From the NCBI GenBank assembly GCA_963169675.1, contig CAUJFJ010000215.1, positions 1 through 40,089 on the forward strand: a stretch of 40,089 nucleotides of DNA. Reading direction: 5' to 3'. Below the pieces are notes generated by a model. That model did no database searches and was not told the origin of the DNA. It saw nothing but the letters and a program-made list of their open reading frames with translations. The stretch is from Bacteroidota bacterium. Lineage in GTDB: Bacteria; Bacteroidota; Bacteroidia; AKYH767-A; OLB10. The position numbers were made by a program, and so were the translations under genes. Positions 18,401 through 25,552 of the stretch are shown piece after piece (within the stretch, counting starts at the first letter, position 1; every line of letters starts with the position of its first letter).

Positions 18401-18732
18401 AAGCAGTAACGATTTCTTTTATAAATAAAGGATATTCCGGTCAACTTCTCTATATTGATGATTTCAGAATTATGGAAGCAGGAACAACTTCTTTACAGGA
18501 ACCTCAGGCCGTTGAATTTTCTATATTCCCCAATCCTGCAACATCAAAGCTTTATATCAGAGGCTTCACGGCCCGGTTAAATACTATTGTGATTAATGAC
18601 CTCACCGGTCGTGCTGTATTAAATAATACTGCTTCAGGATTTGATGATGTGATAGATGTTAGCTCGCTGGCAAAAGGATGTTATTCGGTATCAATTAATG
18701 ATACTGCTCCTCAATTGATAATTATCAATTAA
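15457..18732 (+). CDS. BNR/sortilin-like beta-propeller protein with PKD, jelly-roll and T9SS domains
   Basis: The protein is 1091 aa; the start is placed at MKKLHLLL (15457), not the ATG five codons earlier, to give a normal signal peptide ending VCAQ. Residues ~80-740 hold BNR-type propeller repeats (KSTDTGTTWN, YRTFDGGISWN, KDGTSNFTNI). A PKD domain follows (~745-830, with YNPVVSYAASGNYTVTL), then a choice-of-anchor/MAM-like jelly roll (~835-1010), then a T9SS sorting domain (FSIFPNPATSKLYI, AKGCYSVSI). It is paralogous to the protein at 29429-32866, sharing the NWT.I...GR opening and the propeller-PKD order. Propellers of this type occur in secreted glycosidases and adhesins; no catalytic site is evident. 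Confidence 0.88.
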   Translation: MKKLHLLLVTFCVYSLSVCAQHPTGNQVSNSKWNTSGNKMGDERFENKAAFRKMLEKRTFPETSKNRYGAWMEELAEFKNSNPQQQVANWTHIDASGSLLNDVGRTSSITIDTVNAGRFYVCTPHSGVWVTTNNGNSYVPITENMPTQNTSCLVYDPLNTSTLYLATGTHNMDMPPNSMGVFKSTDTGTTWNVTGLSFSPADGHTIGDLMINPSNSNSLLAATTDGLYRTFDGGISWNKIINDTIFSVRYKPGDTTTVYAVGRRYYRSDNSGTTFTQITSGVLSTFDYSYEYFVRTTKADPNILYLFTAGVWIGSGFNTRLYVHKSIDNGLTFSVIDSLAGDACYQSDVSQLTPDRIASGYRGTAFRNGSGSAYVTASLPYSGGSFPYMHADQRGILFDPFDDNIIYYCNDGGLYRSTDGAVTFQNITANMELTHLYDFAVSQSDPYKIVVATLDVSPYILGNSGIATTFSNFFVEAFSTSMSPLNDDRFHLAHQTPYFTTNSGSSFYSSSHPMIGNGSYEANSIQFDECNENVCYFSSWNDIYKSDDGGASFMEFVETPYNPVNSFIRSPLAYKVCRSNPRFVYVAYTDSIYITKDGTSNFTNISAGLPVGQAAISSIAVDPVNENHIWVSFSGYNSGNKVFFSADAGQNWTNISAGLPNIPINELVCQTGFAGAIYAAADGAVFYKDNTFSNWQLYNTGLPAVIINGIEIQYNTGKLRVATFGRGVYESDLFQSTPPGYVLPPVALFQIPNTTSCVGASLTLENISCGIVDSVLWLFPGGTPATSVDYNPVVSYAASGNYTVTLIAYNSGGSDTLTLPNYITIQVPQSIPYYEPIGDLNLQILPAGCSKTDVNGDGVSWWRSFYPDGSSGSGDDFLVYDNFNYALAGLEEAFILPQIDLSTATNPMLYFYRSYNRRDQFTTDSLKIAVRACGGNDVVLYAKGGLQLANSVATFPATFWTPNLPSDWIRDSLDLTSFAGEEAVTISFINKGYSGQLLYIDDFRIMEAGTTSLQEPQAVEFSIFPNPATSKLYIRGFTARLNTIVINDLTGRAVLNNTASGFDDVIDVSSLAKGCYSVSINDTAPQLIIIN

Positions 18733-18744
18733 ATTGTGTTGCAA

Positions 18745-19194
18745 TTAGTAGATTGTAGTATATTTTACCAGCAATACAATCAGGTAACTTATAATCAGGC
18801 TATATGTAACATTTAGTAATGTACCTGCAAGGAAAAACATACTGTTCTTACCAATATCTTCTTTTCGGATAATGGTTTTAGCAGTAAAAATTAATGCTAT
18901 GGCAGTGTAGGAATTGGTAATATTCAATAGCAATATTATGATGTTTTCACACTTGCCAATTATCAACCCTGTTGAAATTCGATCACGATTTATTTGTTCA
19001 TCTCCTGCATGCATTGGAGTTTCAGCAGATTGATGTTCATCTGTGGCGGCAGAAATTTCCTGAATAGATTTATTGTAAATCAAGTTCATCATTTGATTTA
19101 CAAATTTGCCGCTTGTTGCAAGCAGAAAAATTGCTCCGGCTACTACTATGAATAGAAAGTAAGTGTTTTGTAAAAGTAAATCAGTTTGTTCCAT
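18745..19194 (-). CDS. Small membrane protein resembling the C-terminal part of DUF3307
   Basis: This 149-aa inner-membrane protein has hydrophobic segments at ~12-30, ~74-92, ~93-106 and ~118-143, with a hydrophilic loop (~40-72) between the first two. The block GKCENIIILLL...SYTAIALIFTAKTIIRKED...FFLAGTLLN resembles the C-terminal half of DUF3307 proteins, which are typically encoded next to SatD. The start codon lies inside the end of the SatD gene (14-bp overlap), so the two are translationally coupled. It is shorter than I expect for full DUF3307 proteins, so it may be a reduced version. The biochemical role is unknown. Confidence 0.7.
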   Translation of the reverse strand: MEQTDLLLQNTYFLFIVVAGAIFLLATSGKFVNQMMNLIYNKSIQEISAATDEHQSAETPMHAGDEQINRDRISTGLIIGKCENIIILLLNITNSYTAIALIFTAKTIIRKEDIGKNSMFFLAGTLLNVTYSLIISYLIVLLVKYTTIY

Positions 19195-19807
19195 CGGTAA
19201 AAAGATTTAAGAGCCGTTCTTCAATTGTTGCGATGCTATTGAATTGAATTTGAGTTAATGTTTTTGAAACAGATTGTTGACTAACATTCATTTCCTTTGC
19301 TATCGTTTTTTGGTTCAGTCCTTTTTTATGCAGCCGGTAATGTTGCATTTGGTTTGTTGTGAACTCTCCTTTTCTCAAGAGTAATAAATTTAATATAAGG
19401 CCGGAAGAAGCTATCAACTTAGTGTTGTTTTTATCTTCCATATTGACCAACAATTCGGTTTCTTTTAGCTTGGACATTCGGTCAGTTATTATCCCAAATT
19501 CCGGATTTGTTAATTCATGAATGGGTTTCCCTTTTTCAATATCATTGATTGGCATCACTTCATACCTGTATCTATAAGGGTGAAGCATTTCCTGAATTAA
19601 AAGTATTGAACTCATTGCACACTTCCAATTCCCCGCAATAAGCATTATCTCATCCAACCCCTTCCAGATTGCAAAATTAGCATGCCCCTTTTCGTCCGAA
19701 AATTGAGCTTCCAGTAATGATAGTCTTTCTGGCAAATCACTTTGTGAGGCGATTCCACTTGATGCTACCAGATCGCCATAAATTAATATCCCGCTTCTTT
19801 GCTTCAT
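19181..19807 (-). CDS. SatD-family protein with C-terminal helix-turn-helix
   Basis: This 208-aa cytoplasmic protein has an N-terminal SatD-like domain (~1-125: GILIYGDLVASS near the start, FGIITDRM). Residues ~161-186 form a clear helix-turn-helix (LNQKTIAKEMNVSQQSVSKT). SatD was named from the acid-tolerance locus of Streptococcus mutans; its molecular role is not settled. The HTH suggests DNA binding, and the three palindromes just upstream are obvious candidates for autoregulation. The gene overlaps the DUF3307-like gene by 14 bp, the usual pairing for this family. The -7 element lies only 5 nt before the ATG, so the transcript may be nearly leaderless. Confidence 0.82.
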   Translation of the reverse strand: MKQRSGILIYGDLVASSGIASQSDLPERLSLLEAQFSDEKGHANFAIWKGLDEIMLIAGNWKCAMSSILLIQEMLHPYRYRYEVMPINDIEKGKPIHELTNPEFGIITDRMSKLKETELLVNMEDKNNTKLIASSGLILNLLLLRKGEFTTNQMQHYRLHKKGLNQKTIAKEMNVSQQSVSKTLTQIQFNSIATIEERLLNLFTDGTN

Positions 19808-19812
19808 AGAAA

Positions 19813-19820
19813 CAAAGATA
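19813..19820 (-). promoter_or_regulatory. -7 element of the SatD operon
   Basis: The minus strand reads TATCTTTG, an exact TAnnTTTG match, 5 nt before the start codon. Transcription should begin within a few bases of the ATG. No good -33 is present at the expected spacing; that place is occupied by the first palindrome of the operator array. Confidence 0.6.
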
Positions 19821-19826
19821 CGAAAA

Positions 19827-19902
19827 ACAACTAAAAATGGTTGTTTTTTGAATTTACAACTATTTTTAGTTGTTTTTATTTTTTACAACCAAAAAAGGTT
19901 GT
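19827..19902 (-). promoter_or_regulatory. Triple operator array: three 18-bp palindromes at 29-bp spacing
   Basis: ACAACTAAAAATGGTTGT (19827-19844), ACAACTATTTTTAGTTGT (19856-19873) and ACAACCAAAAAAGGTTGT (19885-19902) share the form ACAACY-N6-RGTTGT, apart from one arm base in the first. Their starts are exactly 29 bp apart. The first overlaps the -33 region of the SatD promoter, as a repressor site would. Relative to a start at about 19810 the centres fall near -26, -55 and -84. The likely binder is the HTH of SatD itself, but another regulator cannot be excluded. Confidence 0.8.
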
Positions 19903-19982
19903 TCATAATGAATTTAGCATTTGTTCAAAACGGCGGATTGGTTTTTTAATCTAAAAAATTGAAAATCAATATTTAAGAAAGA

Positions 19983-20411
19983 TTATGCCAAAGTATCATT
20001 GTGGGTCTTGAAATACAATTCCACCACTTTGCCATTCTCAGAAAAAATTACCTGATCGGCGAGGTGTTTCATTAAAAAGACTCCACGTCCAGTAGGTTTT
20101 TCGAGGTTTTCAGGAGCAGTAGGGTCGGGGAGATTGTAATAATCGAAACCTTTACCTTCATCAGAAACAGTAAACACAATGCGGTCGCCATCAACTTCAT
20201 AGCTGACTTTCACCTGCTTGGAAGGATCGCAATCGTTTCCATGCATGATGGCATTGTTCACGGCTTCAGTAACAGCAACCAGGATGTTTCCATAGGAATC
20301 CTCATGGATATCGAACTCATTCTTTAAATCATCGATTACTTTTTCAATGATGTTAATGCTCTGAGGTTGGGAAACAATTTCCAGGGAATTTGAATATTTG
20401 GTAGCTGTCAT
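19983..20411 (-). CDS. RsbW-like ATP-binding protein (anti-sigma factor-type serine kinase fold)
   Basis: This 142-aa soluble protein has an HATPase_c_2 domain. The N-box is TEAVNNAIMHGN (~48-59), G1 is DEGKGFD (84-90) and G2 is GRGVFLM (108-114). The family covers RsbW/SpoIIAB-type kinases that bind sigma factors or phosphorylate STAS anti-anti-sigma proteins. No sigma factor, STAS protein or PP2C phosphatase gene is in the window, so the partner is unknown. It lies 7 nt after the DUF4175 gene and is surely in the same transcript. About 175 bp separate it from the SatD promoter array. Confidence 0.9.
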   Translation of the reverse strand: MTATKYSNSLEIVSQPQSINIIEKVIDDLKNEFDIHEDSYGNILVAVTEAVNNAIMHGNDCDPSKQVKVSYEVDGDRIVFTVSDEGKGFDYYNLPDPTAPENLEKPTGRGVFLMKHLADQVIFSENGKVVELYFKTHNDTLA

Positions 20412-20418
20412 TTTGGTA

Positions 20419-23400
20419 TCAATTTTCTAGGGCTTGAAAGTAGTAATTTACGAGGTTTTTATAAAATGCATTAAAGCCTGGAGGAATAGTTTTTAATAAT
20501 TCTAATTCCTTCATTTTCAGCTTTTTGTATTCTTCGAACTGTCCGGGGTTCCTAAAAATGGCATCGTTGCCTTCATTTGACTGTCGTTTTTCGTCCTGTT
20601 CCCGCTCTCTTTCGGCTTTTTCGCTTTCCAAAAGTCGCGTTAAAATCTCTTCCTGACGACGAAGCGTTTCGGCAGTAATTTTCCGGTTTACGATATCTTT
20701 TTCGGTCTCTTCCATCTGTTTGGCAACCTTATCCAGATTTCCCATAGAACCCTGACCGTCTTTATTTTCTTCATTGCTCAATTGCTGCAACTCATTCCGC
20801 AAAGCTTCCTGTTGGGCAGCCATTCGGGCAAGTTCTTCACTCATGCCACCCGACTTCTTACCCTGTCCCTCGCCTTTTTGTTTACCATCCATTTTTTCTT
20901 TCAACGCTTTCATCTGCTGATTAAGCTGTTGCTGCATCTGTCGCATTTTCTGTGCCGATGGGGATGGTTTTCCTTTGCCTGGTTTTTTACAATTTCCGCT
21001 ACTTCCTTTTTGTTCCTTTTGTTGTTTCATCTGCTGTTGCATCTGATCAAAAGCTTCCGTGAGCAACAATGCTAAGTTATTTACGGATGTCATAACGTAC
21101 TGCTGTTCAGAACGTGCTTGTGGCACATAACGATCCTGCAAATGCGCAATGGTTTGCGAAATATTTTCATTGATGGAAGCAATTTCCGTATTTACCAATG
21201 ATGAAATCTGTGGTACTCTTTTGCTCAGTGCAAACAAAGAATCTTCCAGTACTTTAGCATCGTCTTTTAATTCACGTTGCTTCTGTGCCATTTTAGTATA
21301 CCGTGGATTATTTACATCCATAGTTTTTAACTCTTCCATCAGACTTTCCTGATTGAAAGAGAAACGAATCAGATTTTCAAGCAATGCTCGCAAAGCATTC
21401 ATATCTTCTTCAGCACTTTCCTCTTCAGCCTGCTCTTGCTGCTGTTTCATTTTTTCGGAAAGCTTCTCCATTTTCTCAGCAGCACTCTTCTGAGATTTGG
21501 CAGCATTCTTTTTCTTGTTGTCGCCGAGTTCTTGCTTGCTCTGCTCCATCTGCTCTTCTATATCCTTCATTTCCTCTTCACTCTTTGGAAGTTCTTGAGG
21601 ATATTCCAGCTCTTCGTTTTTCTTCTCGAGCGATTTTACATCATCTTTTAATTTCTCAAATTCTTTATTGATCTCATCCTGCTTTTTTTCTAATTCCTTA
21701 TTATCGGTTTTAGCTTCTTCCGATTTCTCAGCAAGTTTGTTTTGTTCTTTAGCAAGTTCATCCAGTTTGCTAATAGCTTCTTTTAGTTTTTGTTCAACCT
21801 CAAGTTGCTTGAATAATTCTAATGTACGATCGAGTTGCTTTTCCAGATCTTTATTGTCGAGTTTCATTTTCTCGACCATATCTTTCACCTGATCTTTATT
21901 CAGCTGCTGCAGCATTTTTTCCAGTTCACGCATGAGCTGCTTCATCTCTTCACTCATGAGTTTCTCGAACAACTTTTCCAGCTCTGCTTTTTTCTCCTGC
22001 AGCTCTTCATTGTCTTTGCGATATTCTTTCTCCTGAGAGTTGTTCATCTGATTTTCTTTTTTCAGATTCTCAACTTGTTTCTGCAATTCTTTTTGCTGGT
22101 TCAGAAGATCCTCAATCTTTTTCTTTTCTTCATAACCCATGGTTTTCTTCTCGAGCATATCGCGTGATACGGCCTGAAGATCTTTCTGTAATTTTTTGCT
22201 CTGCTGAATACTCTTCTCCAGATCAGCCTTCATCTTATCAGCATTCAATTCAGCCTTTTCAGCAAGTTCCTGTAAAGTAGGAGCTCTGAAAACCATCGAT
22301 TGCGTACGAGACGATTTCGGTCCGGAAACGCCGTCATTATCCCATACTTCAAAATAATATTCCACCTCTTCACCGGGTTCAATCATCAAAGACTGCATGT
22401 TCCAGGCATGAAAAAATTGATCCTGATTGGATGAACGATTAACTGCAATATTTTCGGTTACCAGATTTTTCGAACGTAAATTTTCTTCGGAAGTCTTTAT
22501 GAAACGGTAATGGAATGCCATTTTGCTGAATCCATAATCGTCGCGTATTAAACCTTTGAAGTAAAGCAATTGAGTACTCAGCGAATCTTGTTGCTGTTCG
22601 GTTTGAATCACCGGATACAAATCAGGAATCACATTAATGTTGTAATCCATTGGCTCTTTTGAAACCATAAATTCATTCTCGGGAGTTACCGTGTAACCGG
22701 AACTTTTCATGAATGATCGTGAATATTCAAACAAGGATCCGTCTGCATTTAAAGAATAAGTACTGTCGGAAAATCCCATTTTCAAGGTGTTGGTATTGCG
22801 CGCTTCAAAGGACCATTTAATTTTTGTTCCTGCAGGAACTGTCAGGTCACCGGTATTGGTTAACTGCTCTGCCTGTTTTCCTAAATAAGATGGATATTGA
22901 AGTGAAATATTGAAATTTAAAACCGACGGATTAGGAATTGCGTCCAGAACATATTCACGCGAACTATAACCATTTGCGAATAAGTGAAAACGGGTAGTCT
23001 TCTGAATATTCCGGAAGGTGTATTTAAAATTAATACGATTCTCTTTGTCTAGTTTAAACTGATTGCCATCAATTTCTATGTATGCTTCATCAGGTACAAC
23101 CTTTCCTGACACCGATACATCCAATAAGAAATCTTCGTTCTGAATAGCCTGCAACTTATCATTTTCAATTTCAAAAATAAAAGGTGCAGGAACTTCGAAA
23201 TGAGTGCTATGTTTCATCAGTCGCTCACTGCCATCAAACAACAGGCTTGGTGCCGCAACCAAAATAACTAAAAGAAAAATTACCGGTAACGCTGCATACT
23301 TTAAATATCTTCTGTTTTTCTTGAAATCAATAGCAGCAGCAAATGGAACCAGACGCAGTTCTTCGGTTTTCTGTTCAACACTTGCAAGCAATAACTCACT

Positions 23401-23778
23401 TGCATTGGTTTGATTATCGGCTTCCGCTTTAAGTTGCAGTGTGTTCAGTAACTTATCCTGCACATTTGGAAAATGCTGACCAATAATTCCGGCTGCCTGT
23501 TCGTGACTGATTACTTTCCCCAATCGGTAAAGCTTCGACAATGGGGTGAGAATGTAAATCCACATCGCATAGGCAGCTGCAAGAATAAAAGACCAAAATA
23601 AGGTGGTGCGCACGGCAATTGAAAAATGGCCGAAATACTCCAGACTGGTAAATACCAGCCAGGCTCCGGACAAAGCCGTAAATACATACAAACCACCTCT
23701 TATAAGCTGGTTTTTGTAGTACTTGCGGATGAATTCATCCAGCTTTCCGATTAGTTCCTGATAATTGCTTCCTCTCAT
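20419..23778 (-). CDS. DUF4175 family membrane protein with long coiled coil
   Basis: This 1119-aa protein is of the Bacteroidota DUF4175 type. Three transmembrane helices lie near the N-terminus (~29-47, 59-79, 160-181). A beta-rich, Ig-like region follows (~190-500). Then come a very charged coiled coil rich in K, E, Q and L (~505-790) and a Q/M/K-rich low-complexity region with KQQKEQKGSSG and GKGKPSPS stretches (~900-1010). The topology suggests anchorage in the inner membrane with the large domain on one side. The function is not established. It is first in an operon with the RsbW-like gene. Opposite-strand frames here are shadows of the coiled-coil codons. Confidence 0.9.
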   Translation of the reverse strand: MRGSNYQELIGKLDEFIRKYYKNQLIRGGLYVFTALSGAWLVFTSLEYFGHFSIAVRTTLFWSFILAAAYAMWIYILTPLSKLYRLGKVISHEQAAGIIGQHFPNVQDKLLNTLQLKAEADNQTNASELLLASVEQKTEELRLVPFAAAIDFKKNRRYLKYAALPVIFLLVILVAAPSLLFDGSERLMKHSTHFEVPAPFIFEIENDKLQAIQNEDFLLDVSVSGKVVPDEAYIEIDGNQFKLDKENRINFKYTFRNIQKTTRFHLFANGYSSREYVLDAIPNPSVLNFNISLQYPSYLGKQAEQLTNTGDLTVPAGTKIKWSFEARNTNTLKMGFSDSTYSLNADGSLFEYSRSFMKSSGYTVTPENEFMVSKEPMDYNINVIPDLYPVIQTEQQQDSLSTQLLYFKGLIRDDYGFSKMAFHYRFIKTSEENLRSKNLVTENIAVNRSSNQDQFFHAWNMQSLMIEPGEEVEYYFEVWDNDGVSGPKSSRTQSMVFRAPTLQELAEKAELNADKMKADLEKSIQQSKKLQKDLQAVSRDMLEKKTMGYEEKKKIEDLLNQQKELQKQVENLKKENQMNNSQEKEYRKDNEELQEKKAELEKLFEKLMSEEMKQLMRELEKMLQQLNKDQVKDMVEKMKLDNKDLEKQLDRTLELFKQLEVEQKLKEAISKLDELAKEQNKLAEKSEEAKTDNKELEKKQDEINKEFEKLKDDVKSLEKKNEELEYPQELPKSEEEMKDIEEQMEQSKQELGDNKKKNAAKSQKSAAEKMEKLSEKMKQQQEQAEEESAEEDMNALRALLENLIRFSFNQESLMEELKTMDVNNPRYTKMAQKQRELKDDAKVLEDSLFALSKRVPQISSLVNTEIASINENISQTIAHLQDRYVPQARSEQQYVMTSVNNLALLLTEAFDQMQQQMKQQKEQKGSSGNCKKPGKGKPSPSAQKMRQMQQQLNQQMKALKEKMDGKQKGEGQGKKSGGMSEELARMAAQQEALRNELQQLSNEENKDGQGSMGNLDKVAKQMEETEKDIVNRKITAETLRRQEEILTRLLESEKAEREREQDEKRQSNEGNDAIFRNPGQFEEYKKLKMKELELLKTIPPGFNAFYKNLVNYYFQALEN

Positions 23779-23791
23779 GGTCGTGATTCTA

Positions 23792-23799
23792 CAAAGTTA
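23792..23799 (-). promoter_or_regulatory. -7 element of the DUF4175 operon
   Basis: The minus strand reads TAACTTTG, an exact TAnnTTTG match, 13 nt before the ATG at 23778. No clear -33 TTTG is seen upstream. Confidence 0.5.
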
Positions 23800-24149
23800 G
23801 TAACGTAAAAGTTAAAAAGGTGTTTTATTATTCACTCTTTCAAACACAAGGTTTTTACCGTAATCTGATGAATATGATGACCGGAGTTGGCTGTTGTGGC
23901 TGGTAATCAGTTGATTTAAAAGTCACTTATAATCCTGGTAAGGTACTAATGCCTATTAATTCACATGTTGAATATCCCTATAACTTACAAAATTTACTAT
24001 CAAATATATTGGTAATTAGCCAATTAACTTTTTAAAATCAATTAATATTATCACTACTAAGTCTTCCAATTTGTAATTTAAACGCATACTTCTTCTCCAT
24101 TATCCATTTTAAAAAGCCAAAACTGTTCAGTAAGAACATTTATTTTAAG
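23800..24149. other. Intergenic, AT-rich, no gene seen
   Basis: This divergent intergenic stretch shows no supported coding region, RNA or clear repeat. Its outer ends carry the -7 elements of the flanking genes. Confidence 0.4.
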
Positions 24150-24157
24150 TAAATTTG
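24150..24157 (+). promoter_or_regulatory. -7 element of the PIN toxin-antitoxin unit
   Basis: TAAATTTG matches TAnnTTTG exactly and lies 17 nt before the ATG at 24175, which supports that ATG as the original start of the PIN gene. No matching -33 was found. Confidence 0.5.
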
Positions 24158-24174
24158 AAAGTCTAAAAATTGAA

Positions 24175-24639
24175 ATGGTTCAAAGAATTTAAATTGATAC
24201 TTCGGTTGTTGGGGGATTCTTTGATGAGGAATTCAAAGAGGCGACAAATTTGTTGTTCCTCAGACTTGAAAACAGAGAAATTAAATTTGTAGTTTCGGAT
24301 TTACTTGATCTTGAATTAATTAGTGCCCCAGCTCACGTTAGAGAATTGCTTTTTAGATACCCGGCAGATTTTTTTGAAAGAGTTGAATTGTCTGAAGAAG
24401 CAATGATTCTAGCAAAAACTTACATTGACGAAAAGGTCGTAGGTAAAACAAGTATCGAAGATTGCAGACATATTGCCTTGGCCACCATTTACAAGGTAGA
24501 TGTTTTAGCAAGTTGGAATTTTAAGCATATTGTAAATCTTGATAAAATAAAAGGATATAATTCTGTTAATCTCAGACTTGGGTATCCAATGATCGAAATT
24601 AGAAGCCCTAAAGACCTGGTAAAATATGAAGAAGAATAA
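24175..24639 (+). pseudogene. PIN-domain toxin gene interrupted by in-frame TAA at codon 6
   Basis: Reading from ATG 24175 gives M-V-Q-R-I-stop-I-D-T-S-V-V-G-G-F-F-D, and the frame then stays open to 24639. PIN toxins of this group typically begin with a hydrophobic strand followed by (Y)IDTSVVGG. The TAA (24190-24192) sits where a TAT or TAC tyrosine codon would be expected, so it looks like one base change. Catalytic acidic residues are intact downstream: D8 in IDTS, ED in SIEDCRHIALA, and D in VDVLASWNFKHIV. Restart at TTG 24250 would lose D8. Only a non-standard start such as ATT 24193 would retain it. PIN toxins are RNases. The overlapping antitoxin gene is intact. A sequencing error or a non-standard start remain possible. 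Confidence 0.75.
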
Positions 24640-24790
24640 ATTAGAAAAGTCTTTTGATGCAGTTAAAATGATGCGTGAAATAAGAGACAAAATTAGTTTG
24701 GAAACACAAAATATGACTTTAGACCAGTTGAAGGCATATATTAAAGTTAAATTGCAAGACAAAAACTCTAAACTTGTTGGGCAAAAGTAA
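24626..24790 (+). CDS. Putative antitoxin of the PIN toxin (54 aa)
   Basis: This short ORF starts at ATG 24626, overlaps the toxin frame by 14 bp and ends at 24790. The product is small, charged and helical, with a core VKMMREIRDKIS followed by NMTLDQLKAYI. From memory this pattern is typical of small proteins encoded directly after PIN-domain genes in Bacteroidota and cyanobacteria. No DNA-binding motif is obvious. It probably binds and blocks the PIN RNase. It is intact although the toxin gene carries a stop codon. Confidence 0.75.
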   Translation: MKKNKLEKSFDAVKMMREIRDKISLETQNMTLDQLKAYIKVKLQDKNSKLVGQK

Positions 24791-24951
24791 ATGGAGATCC
24801 TCTTTGTCCCAATATAGGATCATTATTTAAAATAAGTTAGCCTGGTGCATATAGATGTTTCTGGTGCTTTCAGAGCCAGATCTAAGGATTCATTTAGCAC
24901 TTAACAATTCTCTGGAAATTTCTCATCAATATTAATTCCTACTTTCGTTTC

Positions 24952-25512
24952 ATGGGAAAACATTTTGAAGTCATAGCTCCTGAGCAAAGGAAATGGATTG
25001 AAAATCAGAAGGTGTTTTTTGTCTCGACGGCACCATTAGATCAGCAGGGACATATAAACTGCTCCCCGAAGGGACTAGATTCGCTGCGGATAATATCTGA
25101 AAACAAGGTTGTTTACCAGGATTTGACCGGAAGCGGGGTCGAAACCATTGCTCATTTGCAGGAAAATGGCCGAATGGTAATTATGTTTTGTGCATTTGAA
25201 GGGCCGCCAAAAATTATGCGGTTGCATGGAATTGGAGAGGTAGTTTTGCCTGCTGATGCGGAGTTTACCAATTATCAGGAATTATTCCCTTCCCGGATTG
25301 GAGTAAGATCATACATCGTATTACATGTGAACCGGGTAAGTGATTCCTGTGGATACGGTGTTCCATTGATGGATTTTAAATCGGATCGCGACGTAATGAT
25401 TAAATGGGCCGATCATAAAGGAGAAGCAGGTGTAGCAGCATATCAGCAGCAAAAAAATTTAAATAGCATTGACGGATTGCCTGCATTAAAAAGGGCAGAA
25501 GGTCATAAGTAA
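24952..25512 (+). CDS. Pyridoxamine 5'-phosphate oxidase-family (FMN-binding split barrel) protein
   Basis: This 186-aa cytoplasmic protein opens with a split-barrel pattern typical of the PNPOx-like superfamily: FFVSTAP, GHINCSPKG, YQDLTGSGVETIAHLQENGRMVIMFCAF and PKIMRLHGIGEV. It probably binds FMN or F420-like flavins and acts as an oxidoreductase. The substrate cannot be told, and it need not make pyridoxal phosphate. It stands alone, 161 bp after the antitoxin gene, and converges on the SAM methyltransferase gene across the repeat arrays. A near-consensus -7 (TACTTTCG) lies a few bases before the ATG. Confidence 0.85.
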   Translation: MGKHFEVIAPEQRKWIENQKVFFVSTAPLDQQGHINCSPKGLDSLRIISENKVVYQDLTGSGVETIAHLQENGRMVIMFCAFEGPPKIMRLHGIGEVVLPADAEFTNYQELFPSRIGVRSYIVLHVNRVSDSCGYGVPLMDFKSDRDVMIKWADHKGEAGVAAYQQQKNLNSIDGLPALKRAEGHK

Positions 25513-25552
25513 TAAGTGGGAATTTAAAGCGATAAGTTATATTTAGTTTCCA

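Noticed and set aside
20782-22167. Several plus-strand frames inside the DUF4175 gene rich in Phe, Leu and Ser
   Set aside because: They are complements of the Lys/Glu-rich coiled-coil codons (AAG, GAA, CAG) and have no starts, promoters or motifs of their own.
24505-24762. Minus-strand frame of 85 codons across the toxin-antitoxin overlap
   Set aside because: It is antisense to two better supported frames and has no recognisable domain.
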